Shown one piece after another: positions 16,356 through 24,942 of a stretch of DNA of 64,000 bases; position 1 is the first letter of the stretch; each line of letters opens with the position of its first letter. Under the pieces are notes generated by a model. That model was not told the DNA's origin and did not search any database. It saw only the letters and a program-made list of their open reading frames with translations. Made by a program: the position numbers and the translations under genes. Source of the stretch: an uncultured Corynebacterium sp. (GTDB taxonomy: Bacteria > Actinomycetota > Actinomycetes > Mycobacteriales > Mycobacteriaceae); NCBI GenBank assembly GCA_943914465.1, contig CALUCD010000002.1:1-64000 (forward strand). The letters run 5' to 3'.

Positions 16356-17303
16356 TTATTTCTTGACCGAGAAACGTTTAGCCACAAACCTGGCCAGTAG
16401 GTTGAGGGTGACAACGAGGATGACAAGCGTCAGCGCCGCGCCCCACAGGCGATCATTCGCCGGGCCCTTCGCGCCAGACTTCCACATGTCAAGCATGAAC
16501 AGCGGCAGGGAGGACTGCGGCTGATCGAACATCCGGAACCAGTTCATCGCGGGCGTAGAGCCCACGAGAATCAGGACCGGAGCCGATTCTCCCATCACGC
16601 GGGCGATCGCGAGCATGATGCCGGTGACAATGCCGGACAGCGCAGTAGGCAACACAATGCGCACAATGGTCTTCCACTTGGGCACACCCAGTGCGTAGGA
16701 CGCTTCGCGCAGGTCCATCGGGACGACGCGCAGCATTTCTTCGGTGTTGCGAACCACCACTGGGACCATCAGCAAAATCAGCGACAATGCCACTGCGAAT
16801 CCGGAACGCTGCTGGCCAAGGATGGTAATCCACAGCGCGTAGATGAACAGCGCGGCCACAATGGAAGGCACACCGGAAAGGATGTCCACCATGAAGGTGG
16901 TCAGTTTGCCCAGACGATTACCGTTGGAATATTCCACCAGGTAGATCGCGGTGAACACACCGATTGGGATAGAGAACAGGGAGGCTACCAAAGTCTGCAT
17001 GAGCGTGCCGGCGATCGCGTGTGCGGCGCCGCCTCCTTCACGCGACGCCCGCACGCCAATCATGTCGCTCGTCCACCAAGACGGGTCAACGATGGCGTGC
17101 CACCCGCGGCCGATCACGGTGAGCAGGAGCCACAGCAACGGAATCAGGGCGAGAATCATGCACGCCCACATGAGGCCGGACATGACCGAGTTGGTTGTTT
17201 TGCGCCCCGAGGAAATATCGGTGAACGGGTTATCCCCACCGCGCGCTGGGCGCGACGCGGCGGCCGTTGTATTGGCGCCGTTTTGAGGTACTGCGGTAGA
17301 CAT
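16356..17303 (-). CDS. pstA: Phosphate ABC transporter permease PstA
   Basis: Membrane permease of 315 aa with six predicted helices after a 40-residue Ala/Arg/Gly-rich N-terminal extension. It carries PstA blocks IYLVEYSNGNRLGKLTTFMVDILSGVPSIVA and the EAA-type loop LREASYALGVPKWKTIVRIVLPTALSGI that docks on PstB. It lies 18 nt after pstC and 48 nt before pstB on the minus strand. Confidence 0.97.
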   Translation of the reverse strand: MSTAVPQNGANTTAAASRPARGGDNPFTDISSGRKTTNSVMSGLMWACMILALIPLLWLLLTVIGRGWHAIVDPSWWTSDMIGVRASREGGGAAHAIAGTLMQTLVASLFSIPIGVFTAIYLVEYSNGNRLGKLTTFMVDILSGVPSIVAALFIYALWITILGQQRSGFAVALSLILLMVPVVVRNTEEMLRVVPMDLREASYALGVPKWKTIVRIVLPTALSGIVTGIMLAIARVMGESAPVLILVGSTPAMNWFRMFDQPQSSLPLFMLDMWKSGAKGPANDRLWGAALTLVILVVTLNLLARFVAKRFSVKK

Positions 17304-17320
17304 TCTTGCTAGCTCCCCAC

Positions 17321-18391
17321 TTACTTATTGACGATCGCGCGTGCGATCGAGTTGACGACGAAGGTCAGCAGGAACAGCACCAGACCGGCTGCAATGTACG
17401 CACCCGCACTGACCGGGTTGTTGAATTCTGCGGACGCGTTCGCAATCGCGGTGGCGAATGTGGTGCCGCCATCAAACAGCGAGCCGCGGTAATCGTTCGC
17501 CGGGGCGACCGCCATGTAGAGCGCCATCGTCTCACCAAGCGCGCGGCCAAGACCGAGCATGGAACCGGCGATGAAGCCTGACATGCCGAACGGGATGACA
17601 GTCATGCGGATCACTTCCCACCGGGTCGCACCCAGCGCCAACGCCGACTCAATCTGCCCCGGAGGTGTTTGCACGAAAACTTCGCGCGCAGTGGCGGCGA
17701 TGATCGGCAGGATCATAATCGCCAACACAATGCCACCGGTCATCATGTTGCGGCCCGTCGAAAACGGCGGGGAGTTCTGATACGTGGCAAACAGGAAGAA
17801 CCCGCCGCCCCAACCATTGACCCAGTCGTAGAACTTGCCCAGCAGCGGGCCAAGCACCTGCGCACCCCAGAGGCCATACACAATTGACGGCACCGCGGCG
17901 AGCATGTCAACCAGCGTTCCCAGCGGGCGAACAAGCGCGGGCGGGGCGTAGTTGGATAAAAACAGCGCCACGCCAAGCGCGATCGGCATCGCAATGATCA
18001 GGGCGATGATGGAGATGGTGAGTGTGGAAAAGAACAGGTTCGGAATACCGAACTGCATTGTTTCCAGGTTCGAGGTCTGCCACTGGCCGCCGTAGGTGAA
18101 AAAGCCGAGGAGGCCGCCGTCGTTACGCATCAGCGGTGGCATCGCCTGGATCAATAGGAAGATGCCGATCGCGGCAACAAGCACGGTAATCAGCGCTGCT
18201 GAAATGGTAGAGAAGAACTCGAAGACACGATCGCCTGGGCGCTTCACCCCAGCGCCACCACCGGTGGCTGCCGGATCTTCACCTTTGACGACAGGGGTGC
18301 CCGTTGACTGCTGGATGAGGGTCTCGGACTTCGTTGCTGCCCCAGCGCGGCGGTCATCATATTCGTTAGCAGGCAGTTCATTGTCAGCCAT
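17321..18391 (-). CDS. pstC: Phosphate ABC transporter permease PstC
   Basis: Membrane permease of 356 aa, partner of PstA. An N-terminal cytosolic extension (~60 residues, including GEDPAATGGGAGVKRPGD) precedes the first helix (FFSTISAALITVLVAAIGIFLL). The coupling loop reads ESALALGATRWEVIRMTVIPFGMSGFIAG and the conserved APPALVRPLGTLVDMLAAVPSIVYGLWG segment is present. It is separated from pstS by 165 nt containing a hairpin that may lower expression of pstCAB relative to pstS. Confidence 0.97.
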   Translation of the reverse strand: MADNELPANEYDDRRAGAATKSETLIQQSTGTPVVKGEDPAATGGGAGVKRPGDRVFEFFSTISAALITVLVAAIGIFLLIQAMPPLMRNDGGLLGFFTYGGQWQTSNLETMQFGIPNLFFSTLTISIIALIIAMPIALGVALFLSNYAPPALVRPLGTLVDMLAAVPSIVYGLWGAQVLGPLLGKFYDWVNGWGGGFFLFATYQNSPPFSTGRNMMTGGIVLAIMILPIIAATAREVFVQTPPGQIESALALGATRWEVIRMTVIPFGMSGFIAGSMLGLGRALGETMALYMAVAPANDYRGSLFDGGTTFATAIANASAEFNNPVSAGAYIAAGLVLFLLTFVVNSIARAIVNK

Positions 18392-18477
18392 GTTCGCGAA
18401 TCCTTTAGCGAGATATAAATGATTGGAAACGACGGCGACGCAGATGACTACTGACTACCCGCATCTCCGCATGAAAA

Positions 18478-18516
18478 GACCCCCCAAACTTGACCTCACT
18501 GTCCAGTTGGAGGGTC
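18478..18516 (-). terminator. Hairpin with T-run between pstS and pstC
   Basis: Read on the minus strand, GACCCTCCAACT pairs imperfectly with AGTTTGGGGGGTC across a 14-nt loop and is followed by TTTT. A second GC-rich inverted repeat (CCCCGC / GCGGGG) lies at about 18525-18544. This position suits partial termination after pstS, giving excess binding protein over the membrane subunits. Confidence 0.6.
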
Positions 18517-18556
18517 TCGATCGGCCCCCGCCCATAGAGCGGGGAGACCAGTCGTC

Positions 18557-19705
18557 TTAGCTGATGGCGTTGACAGCTTCGCGCAGACGCTCAGCGAGCT
18601 TGCCGGTGACAGGGATGAAGCCGGCGTCCTCCAGCTCATCGTCCTGCGCGTCAAGGGAGACGTTCAAGAAATCCTTGACCATGTTCGCAGTCTCCTCATC
18701 GTAGCCAGCGGAGCAGACGATCTCGTAGGTCGTCAGCACGAGCGGGTACGCGTCTGCCTCTGTGGAGGCAAACAGAGCGTCGGAGTCAACGACCATGTCG
18801 TTGCCCTCGGTCTTGAACTCCAGTGCCTCAAGCGCGGTGTTCACCGACTCTGCGGTGAGTTCAACCGGGCCGGAGCCGAAGTCGATATTGGCGCTTGCAA
18901 TGCCGTTGTCCTCGACGAAGCCAGACTCAACATAGGTGATAGCGCCAGGGGTCGCGCCGACCTCCTGCGCTACACCGGAGGAGCCGTTCGCACCGGTACC
19001 GACAGCGTTCGGGAACGCCTTGCCGGTGGAGTCCCACTTACCATCCGAGGCGGCGACCAGGAACTTTTGGAAGTTATCTGAGGTACCGGACTCATCCGAG
19101 CGGTAGAAGACGGTGATGTCCTGGTCTGGCAGGTCCGCGTCCGGGTTAGACTCAGCGATCTTCGGGTCGTTCCAGTTCTTGATCTCACCCTTGAAGATGT
19201 CAACGATGTTCTCAACGGTGAGGTTGAGCTCATCGACACCCTCGAGGTTGTAGGCGATCGCGACCGGGCCGATCACGAACGGCAGGTGCCACGCATCGTT
19301 GCCATCGCAGCGCTCCTTGGCCTGCTCAACCTCATCGTCCTTGAGCGGCGAGTCAGAGCCGGCGAAGACAGCCTGGTTGCCAATGAAGTTCTTGATGCCC
19401 GCGCCGGAGCCGGACGGGGTGTAGGCCAAGTTCGCGCCCGGAACCTCAGAGGAGTACACCGAGCCGAAGTAGTCCATAGCGTTCTGCTGGGAGGATGCAC
19501 CTTCTGCAACGAGGGTACCGGTCTGGCCGGACAGCTCGTAGTCGCCAGCGGCGGCGGTTTCGGTCGCAACCGAGGTTGAGGTCGCGGTGTCGGCCTCGGT
19601 GGTGGTCGTGGTGGAATCGTTCGAACCGCCACAGGCAACGAGGGTTGCGGAAGATGCGGCGACAACGCCCACAATGGCGGCAGTGCGCTTGAAGTTGCGG
19701 ATCAC
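18557..19705 (-). CDS. pstS: Phosphate-binding lipoprotein PstS
   Basis: Envelope lipoprotein of about 382 aa that captures phosphate for PstCAB. The signal peptide ends in lipobox LVAC (Cys25), followed by a Thr/Ala-rich linker (residues ~30-60). Phosphate-binding blocks are visible: GAGSSQQNA-like EGASSQQNAMDYFG, SGSGAGIKNFIG, FAGSDSPL, and the FYRSDESGTSDNF motif. I start at GTG 19705, which has GAAAGG 7 nt upstream and begins a clean signal peptide; a frame extension to 19732 lacks this. First gene of the pst operon, with a long leader containing the candidate Pho box. Confidence 0.96.
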   Translation of the reverse strand: MIRNFKRTAAIVGVVAASSATLVACGGSNDSTTTTTEADTATSTSVATETAAAGDYELSGQTGTLVAEGASSQQNAMDYFGSVYSSEVPGANLAYTPSGSGAGIKNFIGNQAVFAGSDSPLKDDEVEQAKERCDGNDAWHLPFVIGPVAIAYNLEGVDELNLTVENIVDIFKGEIKNWNDPKIAESNPDADLPDQDITVFYRSDESGTSDNFQKFLVAASDGKWDSTGKAFPNAVGTGANGSSGVAQEVGATPGAITYVESGFVEDNGIASANIDFGSGPVELTAESVNTALEALEFKTEGNDMVVDSDALFASTEADAYPLVLTTYEIVCSAGYDEETANMVKDFLNVSLDAQDDELEDAGFIPVTGKLAERLREAVNAIS

Positions 19706-19867
19706 GGGGTACCTTTCCGGTTGGTAGATCAATGCAAAAGAGCATCGGTCCCTACAGGATGGGCTTGACCGAAGCCCCTGAAAACTGAACGCGACAGGGG
19801 AAGATCAATACCGAATACTCACAACCGACAAAGCTACGTTGCGCTGGTTAACCCTGATGCCATGCAG

Positions 19868-19885
19868 GGTGAACAATCGGTGAAC
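19868..19885 (-). promoter_or_regulatory. Candidate Pho box upstream of pstS
   Basis: On the plus strand GGTGAAC occurs at 19868-19874 and again at 19879-19885, exactly 11 bp apart; in the direction of pstS this reads GTTCACC twice. Tandem GTTCAC-type repeats at 11-bp spacing are the form of actinobacterial PhoP boxes. It lies about 165 nt before the pstS start and directly after mshD. A closely similar pair occurs at 33240-33256. Confidence 0.55.
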
Positions 19886-19911
19886 TCTCGGAGATCTGTG
19901 TAGCAGCGCAG

Positions 19912-20865
19912 CTAGTTGACCGGAAATTGGTAAACAACATGCGTTTCGGCAACTGTGAAACCGGTCTCATTGTAGCGCTTAACCGCAGCCTGGTTATCGG
20001 CTTCGACATACAGAATGACCTGCGAAGATCCAGCCTCTGCGAGGTGAGATAAGCCCGCGTGCATGAGCGGGGCCCCCAGGCCCTCCCCCCGAAACGATGA
20101 CGCGAGCCCGACGACGTACACCTCGCCCACGCCGTCGCCATGGCGTTTTGTCCAATGAAAGCCAGCCATTCGCGCCGCTTCACCCCCATCGGTTTTGTCC
20201 GGATCGGTGTAGAGAAACCACACGCCTTCGGGCTCAAACCAGTCGGCCGCCATCCCACGGTGAAGGCGGCCAAGATCCCAACCACCCTGCTCGGGGTGCC
20301 ACGAGAATGCGTCGTTATTGACGCGGAGCCACTGCTGTTCAACCTCGTCGCGGCCCCACCGCGCGACCGCGTCTGGATAGCTCACCAAGATGTATCCCGC
20401 AGGCACCGGACCTTGAGCAGTATTCGCTTGTGGTTCCGTCGCGGTGATTGTCTCAAGATGCGAGCGGTCAAGCGACATTTTGAGCAGCTCACGCGTGGCG
20501 TTCATACCGAGTGCCTGAGCGGCTGCCTGTGCCGCGTCAAGATTGCCGTGCGCCCAAAAAGCCGGGCTTTCGGTGGAATCCGCGCTGCGCTTGTGCACCT
20601 GAGCAATGAGCTGCGCACCAATGTTCTCTCTGCGCCTGGACGGGTCAACCACAAGCTCAACTGAGCCATCAGGCGCGATCGCCGCCACGGCGACGTCGAT
20701 ATCCCCATCCCGGGCAATGAGATGACGGTGCTGAAGGTCGCCATCGTGCAGACCGTTGAGAAACTGCTCTGAAAATGGGCTCACGCCGTCGTGGGAGGTT
20801 GCGGCGTTGATGATGCCGGTGACGCGTTCACCCGGCAGCGATACAGGGACTATCGTGACTGACAT
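19912..20865 (-). CDS. mshD: Mycothiol synthase (mycothiol acetyltransferase)
   Basis: Cytosolic enzyme of 317 aa with two GNAT domains that acetylates Cys-GlcN-Ins to finish mycothiol, the main low-molecular-weight thiol of actinobacteria. The N-terminal half has VSPFSEQFL and SVELVVDPSRRRENIGAQLIAQV; the C-terminal catalytic half has GEVYVVGLASSFRGEGLGAPLMHAGL (acetyl-CoA binding R-G-x-G-L-G/A) and LYVEADNQAAVKRYNETGF. Normal length. Its start codon overlaps that of the divergent LmeA-like gene; no strong ribosome site is visible, so leaderless translation is possible. Confidence 0.94.
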   Translation of the reverse strand: MSVTIVPVSLPGERVTGIINAATSHDGVSPFSEQFLNGLHDGDLQHRHLIARDGDIDVAVAAIAPDGSVELVVDPSRRRENIGAQLIAQVHKRSADSTESPAFWAHGNLDAAQAAAQALGMNATRELLKMSLDRSHLETITATEPQANTAQGPVPAGYILVSYPDAVARWGRDEVEQQWLRVNNDAFSWHPEQGGWDLGRLHRGMAADWFEPEGVWFLYTDPDKTDGGEAARMAGFHWTKRHGDGVGEVYVVGLASSFRGEGLGAPLMHAGLSHLAEAGSSQVILYVEADNQAAVKRYNETGFTVAETHVVYQFPVN

Positions 20866-21583
20866 GCCCCAAGGCTACGGCACACGAGCACGCACCACCC
20901 TCACGGTCGTCGTGGTGCTCATACTGACCACGCTTGCTGCCGCTGGAGTCGATACCGCCGTGGCTGCCCGCGCTGAACGGCGGCTGTCCCAACACGCCGC
21001 TGAAGTCGGCGAACTCACATCGCCGCCGGAGGCGTATATCGGGGGCTTTCCGTATGCGATCTCGGCTCTGACCGGTTCATACACGCGGGTGAGCGTCAGC
21101 GCCCTCGACCAGCCGCTGCCTGGCTTTGGTTTCGCATCCGTCGGTGTTGACGCCCTCGGGCTGGACACACGCACTATGACCGCCAACGTGCTGCGTCGTA
21201 GCGTGCGGCTGGACGCAGTGGCGTTGGCGCAACTGCTCAATCTTCCAGACCTGGACATCACGAACCCATATGACATCTCCCCCGCTGGCGGAGGGGTCAG
21301 CGAAGCCCGGCTGACCGCCACCCTGCCGGGCACCACAACTGCGTCGACGGCCGTGGTCACACTTCGGCTGGTAGACGGCGCTTTTATCATGCGCCCGAGC
21401 GAGGTCGAACCCGCCAGCGACGCTGGCGTCGACGACGTGATCAAGGCGTTGAGTTACGAGCTCGACACTCTCACCCTGCCGCTCGGCGGGTCAGCTGACA
21501 TGGTGCAGCTCTCAGGCGGCTCCATCTACTTCTCGCGCGACGTAGTCAACGCGGCAGTCGACGTGGATGATCTCGTACCCTAG
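20855..21583 (+). CDS. LmeA-like phospholipid-binding envelope protein (DUF2993)
   Basis: About 242 aa. An N-terminal membrane anchor or signal (TLTVVVVLILTTLAAAGVDTAVAA) is followed by the DUF2993 pattern AERRLSQHAAEVG, GGFPYAISALTGSYTRVSVSA and LRRSVRLDAVALAQLLNLP. Mycobacterial LmeA is a periplasmic lipid-binding protein needed for lipomannan elongation; the same role here is inferred. GTG 20855 with AGGGA 5 nt upstream is my start; ATG 20864 is the alternative. Either way the 5' end overlaps the divergent mshD start. Confidence 0.75.
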   Translation: MTDMPQGYGTRARTTLTVVVVLILTTLAAAGVDTAVAARAERRLSQHAAEVGELTSPPEAYIGGFPYAISALTGSYTRVSVSALDQPLPGFGFASVGVDALGLDTRTMTANVLRRSVRLDAVALAQLLNLPDLDITNPYDISPAGGGVSEARLTATLPGTTTASTAVVTLRLVDGAFIMRPSEVEPASDAGVDDVIKALSYELDTLTLPLGGSADMVQLSGGSIYFSRDVVNAAVDVDDLVP

Positions 21584-21588
21584 GGCGC

Positions 21589-22278
21589 ATGGCTGACAGC
21601 AACGACCACGACGAGATCAACGACAACAATCTGGACAACGACACCAGCGCCGAAGCGCGCACCCCGTTGGACGGCAACGAAGCAGTCAACCTCGCAGCCG
21701 AACAGGCGCAGCGCACCGCGCACCGCAATATTCCGCCGCTTGGTTTTGCAGGCTTCCCGCTGGCCGAAGATACGGCAAACCTGCGTGAAGGCCCGAGCCT
21801 GCACGATGGCCTTCTTGCCCTGTTGCCACTTGTGGGTGTGTGGCAAGGCACCGGGCAAGCCGACGATCACGGCACGCAGTACCCCTTTGGCCAGCAGCTC
21901 GTCGTCTCGCACGATGGTGAGAACTATTTGCGCTTTGAATCGCGCATCTGGCGGCTGGACCCAGATGGCAACGTGGCCGGCCCGGACCAGCGCGAAGTGG
22001 GGTTCTGGCGAATCTCCGAGCGCGACGAGATTGAGGTGACGCTGACGAACTCCCGCGGGCTCGTCGAAGTGCTGTACGGCTCACTGCGCAATGAGCGCGC
22101 TTGGCAGCTGGACAGCGCCAGCACGATTGCCACTGAGACCGGTCCGGCGGATCATGGCCCCGGTAAGCGTCTCTACGGGCTGATGCCGAACAATAACCTC
22201 GGTTGGGTTGATGAGCGCCTCGTCGACGGCGAACTGGTGCCCTATATGTCTGCCGAACTCACGCGTGTTGCAGGCTAG
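21589..22278 (+). CDS. Nitrobindin-like (FABP family, THAP4-type) beta-barrel protein
   Basis: Protein of 229 aa. The first ~55 residues are acidic and Asn-rich, probably flexible. The barrel follows, with the family's GVWQGTG motif (residues ~82-88), YPFGQQLVVSHDGENYLRFESRIW, EVGFWRI and the closing DERLVDGELVPYMSAELTRV. Members bind haem b and react with NO or peroxynitrite in known cases; the candidate axial His lies in the penultimate strand region but cannot be proved here. The ATG is 5 nt after the LmeA-like gene, suggesting an operon. The end overlaps pabC convergently by 20 nt. Confidence 0.85.
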   Translation: MADSNDHDEINDNNLDNDTSAEARTPLDGNEAVNLAAEQAQRTAHRNIPPLGFAGFPLAEDTANLREGPSLHDGLLALLPLVGVWQGTGQADDHGTQYPFGQQLVVSHDGENYLRFESRIWRLDPDGNVAGPDQREVGFWRISERDEIEVTLTNSRGLVEVLYGSLRNERAWQLDSASTIATETGPADHGPGKRLYGLMPNNNLGWVDERLVDGELVPYMSAELTRVAG

Positions 22279-23167
22279 CCTCGATCAGTGCGCGCACCTC
22301 GGACTCATTGGCTGGGGCAGGCAGGTCAGTGTCATTGAGGCGCGTCACCCGCGCACAGATGCGGGTTGAGCTGATGAGCCACACAGACTCCGCCTTGTAC
22401 AGATCATCAACGAGCAAGTCTTTCGTCTTGCATTTCCAACCGCTGTCCTGCGCATAAGCGAGCACTGCTGCCTGGGTGGTCCCGGGCAGGATGTCCGGGC
22501 CCGGCGCGGGTGCACGCAACCGCTGACCTTTCTTGACTACCAGCACTGAGCTGGTGGCACCTTCGAGTACGCGCTGCGAGTCGTTGTCGGCGATGTAAAT
22601 CACGTCATCAAACCCCTGGGAGCGCGCCCAGCGCAGCGCTGCCATTGACGCTGCATAGTTGAGGGTTTTCGCTTCCGCTCGCATCCAGGGCGTCTGCGGG
22701 TCGACGCTGTAGCCGCGCGGCGTGGTCACCACTGTGACGCCGTGTTCGCGCTGGCGCAGCACCTCTGGTTGGATCGGGCGCACTGTCAGCCAGGCTGTGG
22801 GAACACCGGTGGTTTCGCGCCCGCGGGTAAGCGTCCATACGCATCGAGCTTCGATCTGCTCAGGCTCGGCCTGTCGCTCACGGCAATAATCGCCGATCGC
22901 CTCGCGGGTAGCATTGACCCAGTACTGACCATCCGGCTCTGGTAGGTCAAGCGCCTTCGCGGAGCGCTGGAACCTTTCGACGTGCTGCTGAAGGTTCTTC
23001 GGCTCACCTCCGCGCACGAGCACGGTTTCAAAGATCCCGTCGCCGCGTGTGACCGCTGCATCATCCCAGTAGACGTGCGGGGTGTGCGGGTTCTGCCGAC
23101 GTATCGGCCCGCCGAACGGTTCGACCAGATATATCACCGGTTCCGGAGGTACAAGCGGTTGACCCAT
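22259..23167 (-). CDS. pabC: Aminodeoxychorismate lyase / class IV aminotransferase
   Basis: PLP enzyme of 302 aa of fold type IV, releasing pyruvate from aminodeoxychorismate to give p-aminobenzoate for folate. Visible features: RGDGIFETVLVRGGEPKNLQQHVERF (family entry), the PLP lysine in AEAKTLNYAASMAAL, and the EGATSSVLVVKKG then ILPGTTQAAVL blocks that bind the cofactor phosphate. A D-amino acid or branched-chain aminotransferase is a formal alternative; folate assignment rests on length and neighbourhood with ygfZ. Confidence 0.82.
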   Translation of the reverse strand: MGQPLVPPEPVIYLVEPFGGPIRRQNPHTPHVYWDDAAVTRGDGIFETVLVRGGEPKNLQQHVERFQRSAKALDLPEPDGQYWVNATREAIGDYCRERQAEPEQIEARCVWTLTRGRETTGVPTAWLTVRPIQPEVLRQREHGVTVVTTPRGYSVDPQTPWMRAEAKTLNYAASMAALRWARSQGFDDVIYIADNDSQRVLEGATSSVLVVKKGQRLRAPAPGPDILPGTTQAAVLAYAQDSGWKCKTKDLLVDDLYKAESVWLISSTRICARVTRLNDTDLPAPANESEVRALIEASLQHA

Positions 23168-23199
23168 AACTATCTATTATGCACCTATGATGGGGCGCT

Positions 23200-24354
23200 G
23201 TGTCGTACCGATCTTCGCTTCTTCGCTGGCCCGGCGCGGTGGAGCTACCCGGGCATTCGCTTATTGACGCATCCGGTGTCGCCTTTCACTACGGCGAACC
23301 ACTCAGCGAACAACGCCACCTCGGTGAGCGCCCAGCACTGGTTGACCGCTCGCATCGCAGCGTGGTGTCAGTGTCCGGGCCCGATGCCGCGCCATTTTTG
23401 AACAACTTGCTTTCGCAGAAGCTCATCGAGGTCGTACCGGGGTTTGCCGCCTCTGCCCTCGACTTGGACATGCAGGGCCACATCTTGCACCACGTGGATG
23501 TGTCCTACGACGGGGAGGCATTTTACCTCGATATGCCAAGCGGGCAGCGGGAGAGCTTGGTGGCGTTTTTGACAGCGATGGTTTTTTGGTCAGAGGTCAC
23601 CATTACCGAAACAGACCTGGCGATCATGACGGTGCTCGCGCCGGGGTCTGGCACTCAAGGCCCTGGCGGTTCCGACCCGGTACCAGGCGACCCGGTACTC
23701 AGCAAGGTGCTCGCTGATGGTGTGTTCGCCGACGCCGTGTACCAGCGCGACGTCGCCTGGTGTGCAAATACCGCCCGCACTGACGTCGCTGTCCCCCGCG
23801 ACCAGGTGACGGACGTGGCGGAAAAATTTGTCCGCGCGGGCGGCGACCTGGCGGGGCTGATGGCGTTTACCGCACAACGCGTGCGTGTCGGCGAGCCCGA
23901 GCTGGCAGCGGACCTGGACGCAAAGTCAATCCCACACGAGGTGCCGCGGCTTATTGGCCGCGGCGAGCACCCGCACGTGTTGTCTGGCGCTGTGCACTTG
24001 AACAAGGGGTGCTACCGCGGCCAAGAGACTGTGGCGCGGGTAGAAAACCTGGGTCGCTCCCCCAGGCTCTTGGTCATGCTCCAACTTGACGGCTCCGCGC
24101 CGACTGAGCCTGCACCCGGCGCGGCGATTACTGCGGGCGGGCGCACCGTCGGCCGCCTGGGTACCGTGGTGCACGACGTGGATTACGGCCCGATCGCGCT
24201 CGGTCTAGTGAAACGCTCGGCACTGGCAGGCCCGCTGGATATTGACGGTGTGGCAGCCTCCGTTGATCCTGATTCCCTGCCGGCCGCTGAGGGCGAGCAA
24301 GCTGGCCGCCGAGCAGTTGAGCATCTCCGACGTGGGCTGGGGCCGGAAGACTAG
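23200..24354 (+). CDS. ygfZ: Folate-dependent Fe-S repair/assembly protein YgfZ (GcvT-like)
   Basis: Cytosolic protein of 384 aa resembling glycine cleavage T-protein. The diagnostic YgfZ cysteine motif appears as KGCYRGQETVARVENLGR, with the GcvT barrel seen in VSVSGPDAAPFLNNLLSQ and a beta-barrel C-terminus (TVGRLGTVVHDVDYGPIALGLVKR). It supports maintenance of some Fe-S and MiaB-type enzymes using tetrahydrofolate. GTG start, 32 nt from the divergent pabC start, so both share a short promoter region. Confidence 0.88.
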   Translation: MSYRSSLLRWPGAVELPGHSLIDASGVAFHYGEPLSEQRHLGERPALVDRSHRSVVSVSGPDAAPFLNNLLSQKLIEVVPGFAASALDLDMQGHILHHVDVSYDGEAFYLDMPSGQRESLVAFLTAMVFWSEVTITETDLAIMTVLAPGSGTQGPGGSDPVPGDPVLSKVLADGVFADAVYQRDVAWCANTARTDVAVPRDQVTDVAEKFVRAGGDLAGLMAFTAQRVRVGEPELAADLDAKSIPHEVPRLIGRGEHPHVLSGAVHLNKGCYRGQETVARVENLGRSPRLLVMLQLDGSAPTEPAPGAAITAGGRTVGRLGTVVHDVDYGPIALGLVKRSALAGPLDIDGVAASVDPDSLPAAEGEQAGRRAVEHLRRGLGPED

Positions 24355-24434
24355 GACCGAAGACTTAGGGCCCGCAAACTAGTGCCCGAATCTGCAGGGT
24401 AAGGCGCGGAAGGGAATTTTTGGCGGCCTTTGGC

Positions 24435-24440
24435 TATTAT
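24435..24440 (+). promoter_or_regulatory. Likely -10 element for the DUF3073 gene
   Basis: TATTAT preceded by TGGC, in an AT-richer stretch 84 nt before the start at 24524. The -35 region is not clear. Its placement between ygfZ and the next gene supports a separate promoter. Confidence 0.4.
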
Positions 24441-24471
24441 GTCTGGCAGGACAAAAACTATCGAATAACAC

Positions 24472-24499
24472 GGCCGCCTTGTACAGGCCGCCTTATACA
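24472..24499 (+). repeat. Tandem 14-bp repeat in the DUF3073 leader
   Basis: GGCCGCCTTGTACA (24472-24485) is followed directly by GGCCGCCTTATACA (24486-24499), differing at one base. It lies in the untranslated leader, 25 nt before the start codon. Confidence 0.6.
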
Positions 24500-24523
24500 C
24501 CACTTTTTCAAGGGGGTCACGCC

Positions 24524-24745
24524 ATGGGTCGCGGACGCGCCAAAGCAAAGCAGACCAAGGTAGCTCGCCAGCTTAAGTACAACTCTCCGGAAATGGACCT
24601 TGACTCCCTGCAGCGCGAGCTTGCAGGTCAAGCCCCGGAGCGCAGCTGGGCGCAGGACGATGATTCCGAGGTGGACAGCCAGTATGATCCCTACGCGGAC
24701 TACGCCGACTGGGACGATGAGGAAGGCGAGCGCTCCGCGCGATAA
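24524..24745 (+). CDS. DUF3073 family small acidic protein
   Basis: Protein of 73 aa common in actinobacteria. It starts with the strongly conserved basic block MGRGRAKAKQTKVARQLKYN and then becomes very acidic (DDDSEVDSQYDPYADYADWDDEEG). Function is unknown; the split into a basic head and acidic tail suggests binding to nucleic acid or to a basic partner. AGGGGG precedes the ATG by about 8 nt; the frame is open further upstream but only this start fits the family. A terminator follows. Confidence 0.88.
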   Translation: MGRGRAKAKQTKVARQLKYNSPEMDLDSLQRELAGQAPERSWAQDDDSEVDSQYDPYADYADWDDEEGERSAR

Positions 24746-24793
24746 CCTCACTCATCTCCGCGCCACCAAGCGCAAGGATTAGCGAGCAAAAAA

Positions 24794-24827
24794 GCCCGTC
24801 CGGCATGTCGCCGGATGGGCACTCTTT
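24794..24827 (+). terminator. Rho-independent terminator after DUF3073 gene
   Basis: Stem GCCCGTCCGGC / GCCGGATGGGC, one G-T pair, 5-nt loop, followed by CTTTTAT. AAAAAA on the other side makes it potentially bidirectional. Confidence 0.8.
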
Positions 24828-24942
24828 TATGCCATGCCGCTTCATGTCACAGCCTCATGTCACGGCGCCGTCGTAGGCGCACTGCCTGACGATGTTGAGG
24901 GGGCGAAGTCCGATGTGGGCCACGTCCGATACTCTCGGCCCT

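Noticed and set aside
19846..19853. CTGGTTAACC shared by the regions before pstS and before phoR (50459-50468)
   Set aside because: A short palindromic word expected by chance at this frequency; no spacing or context in common.
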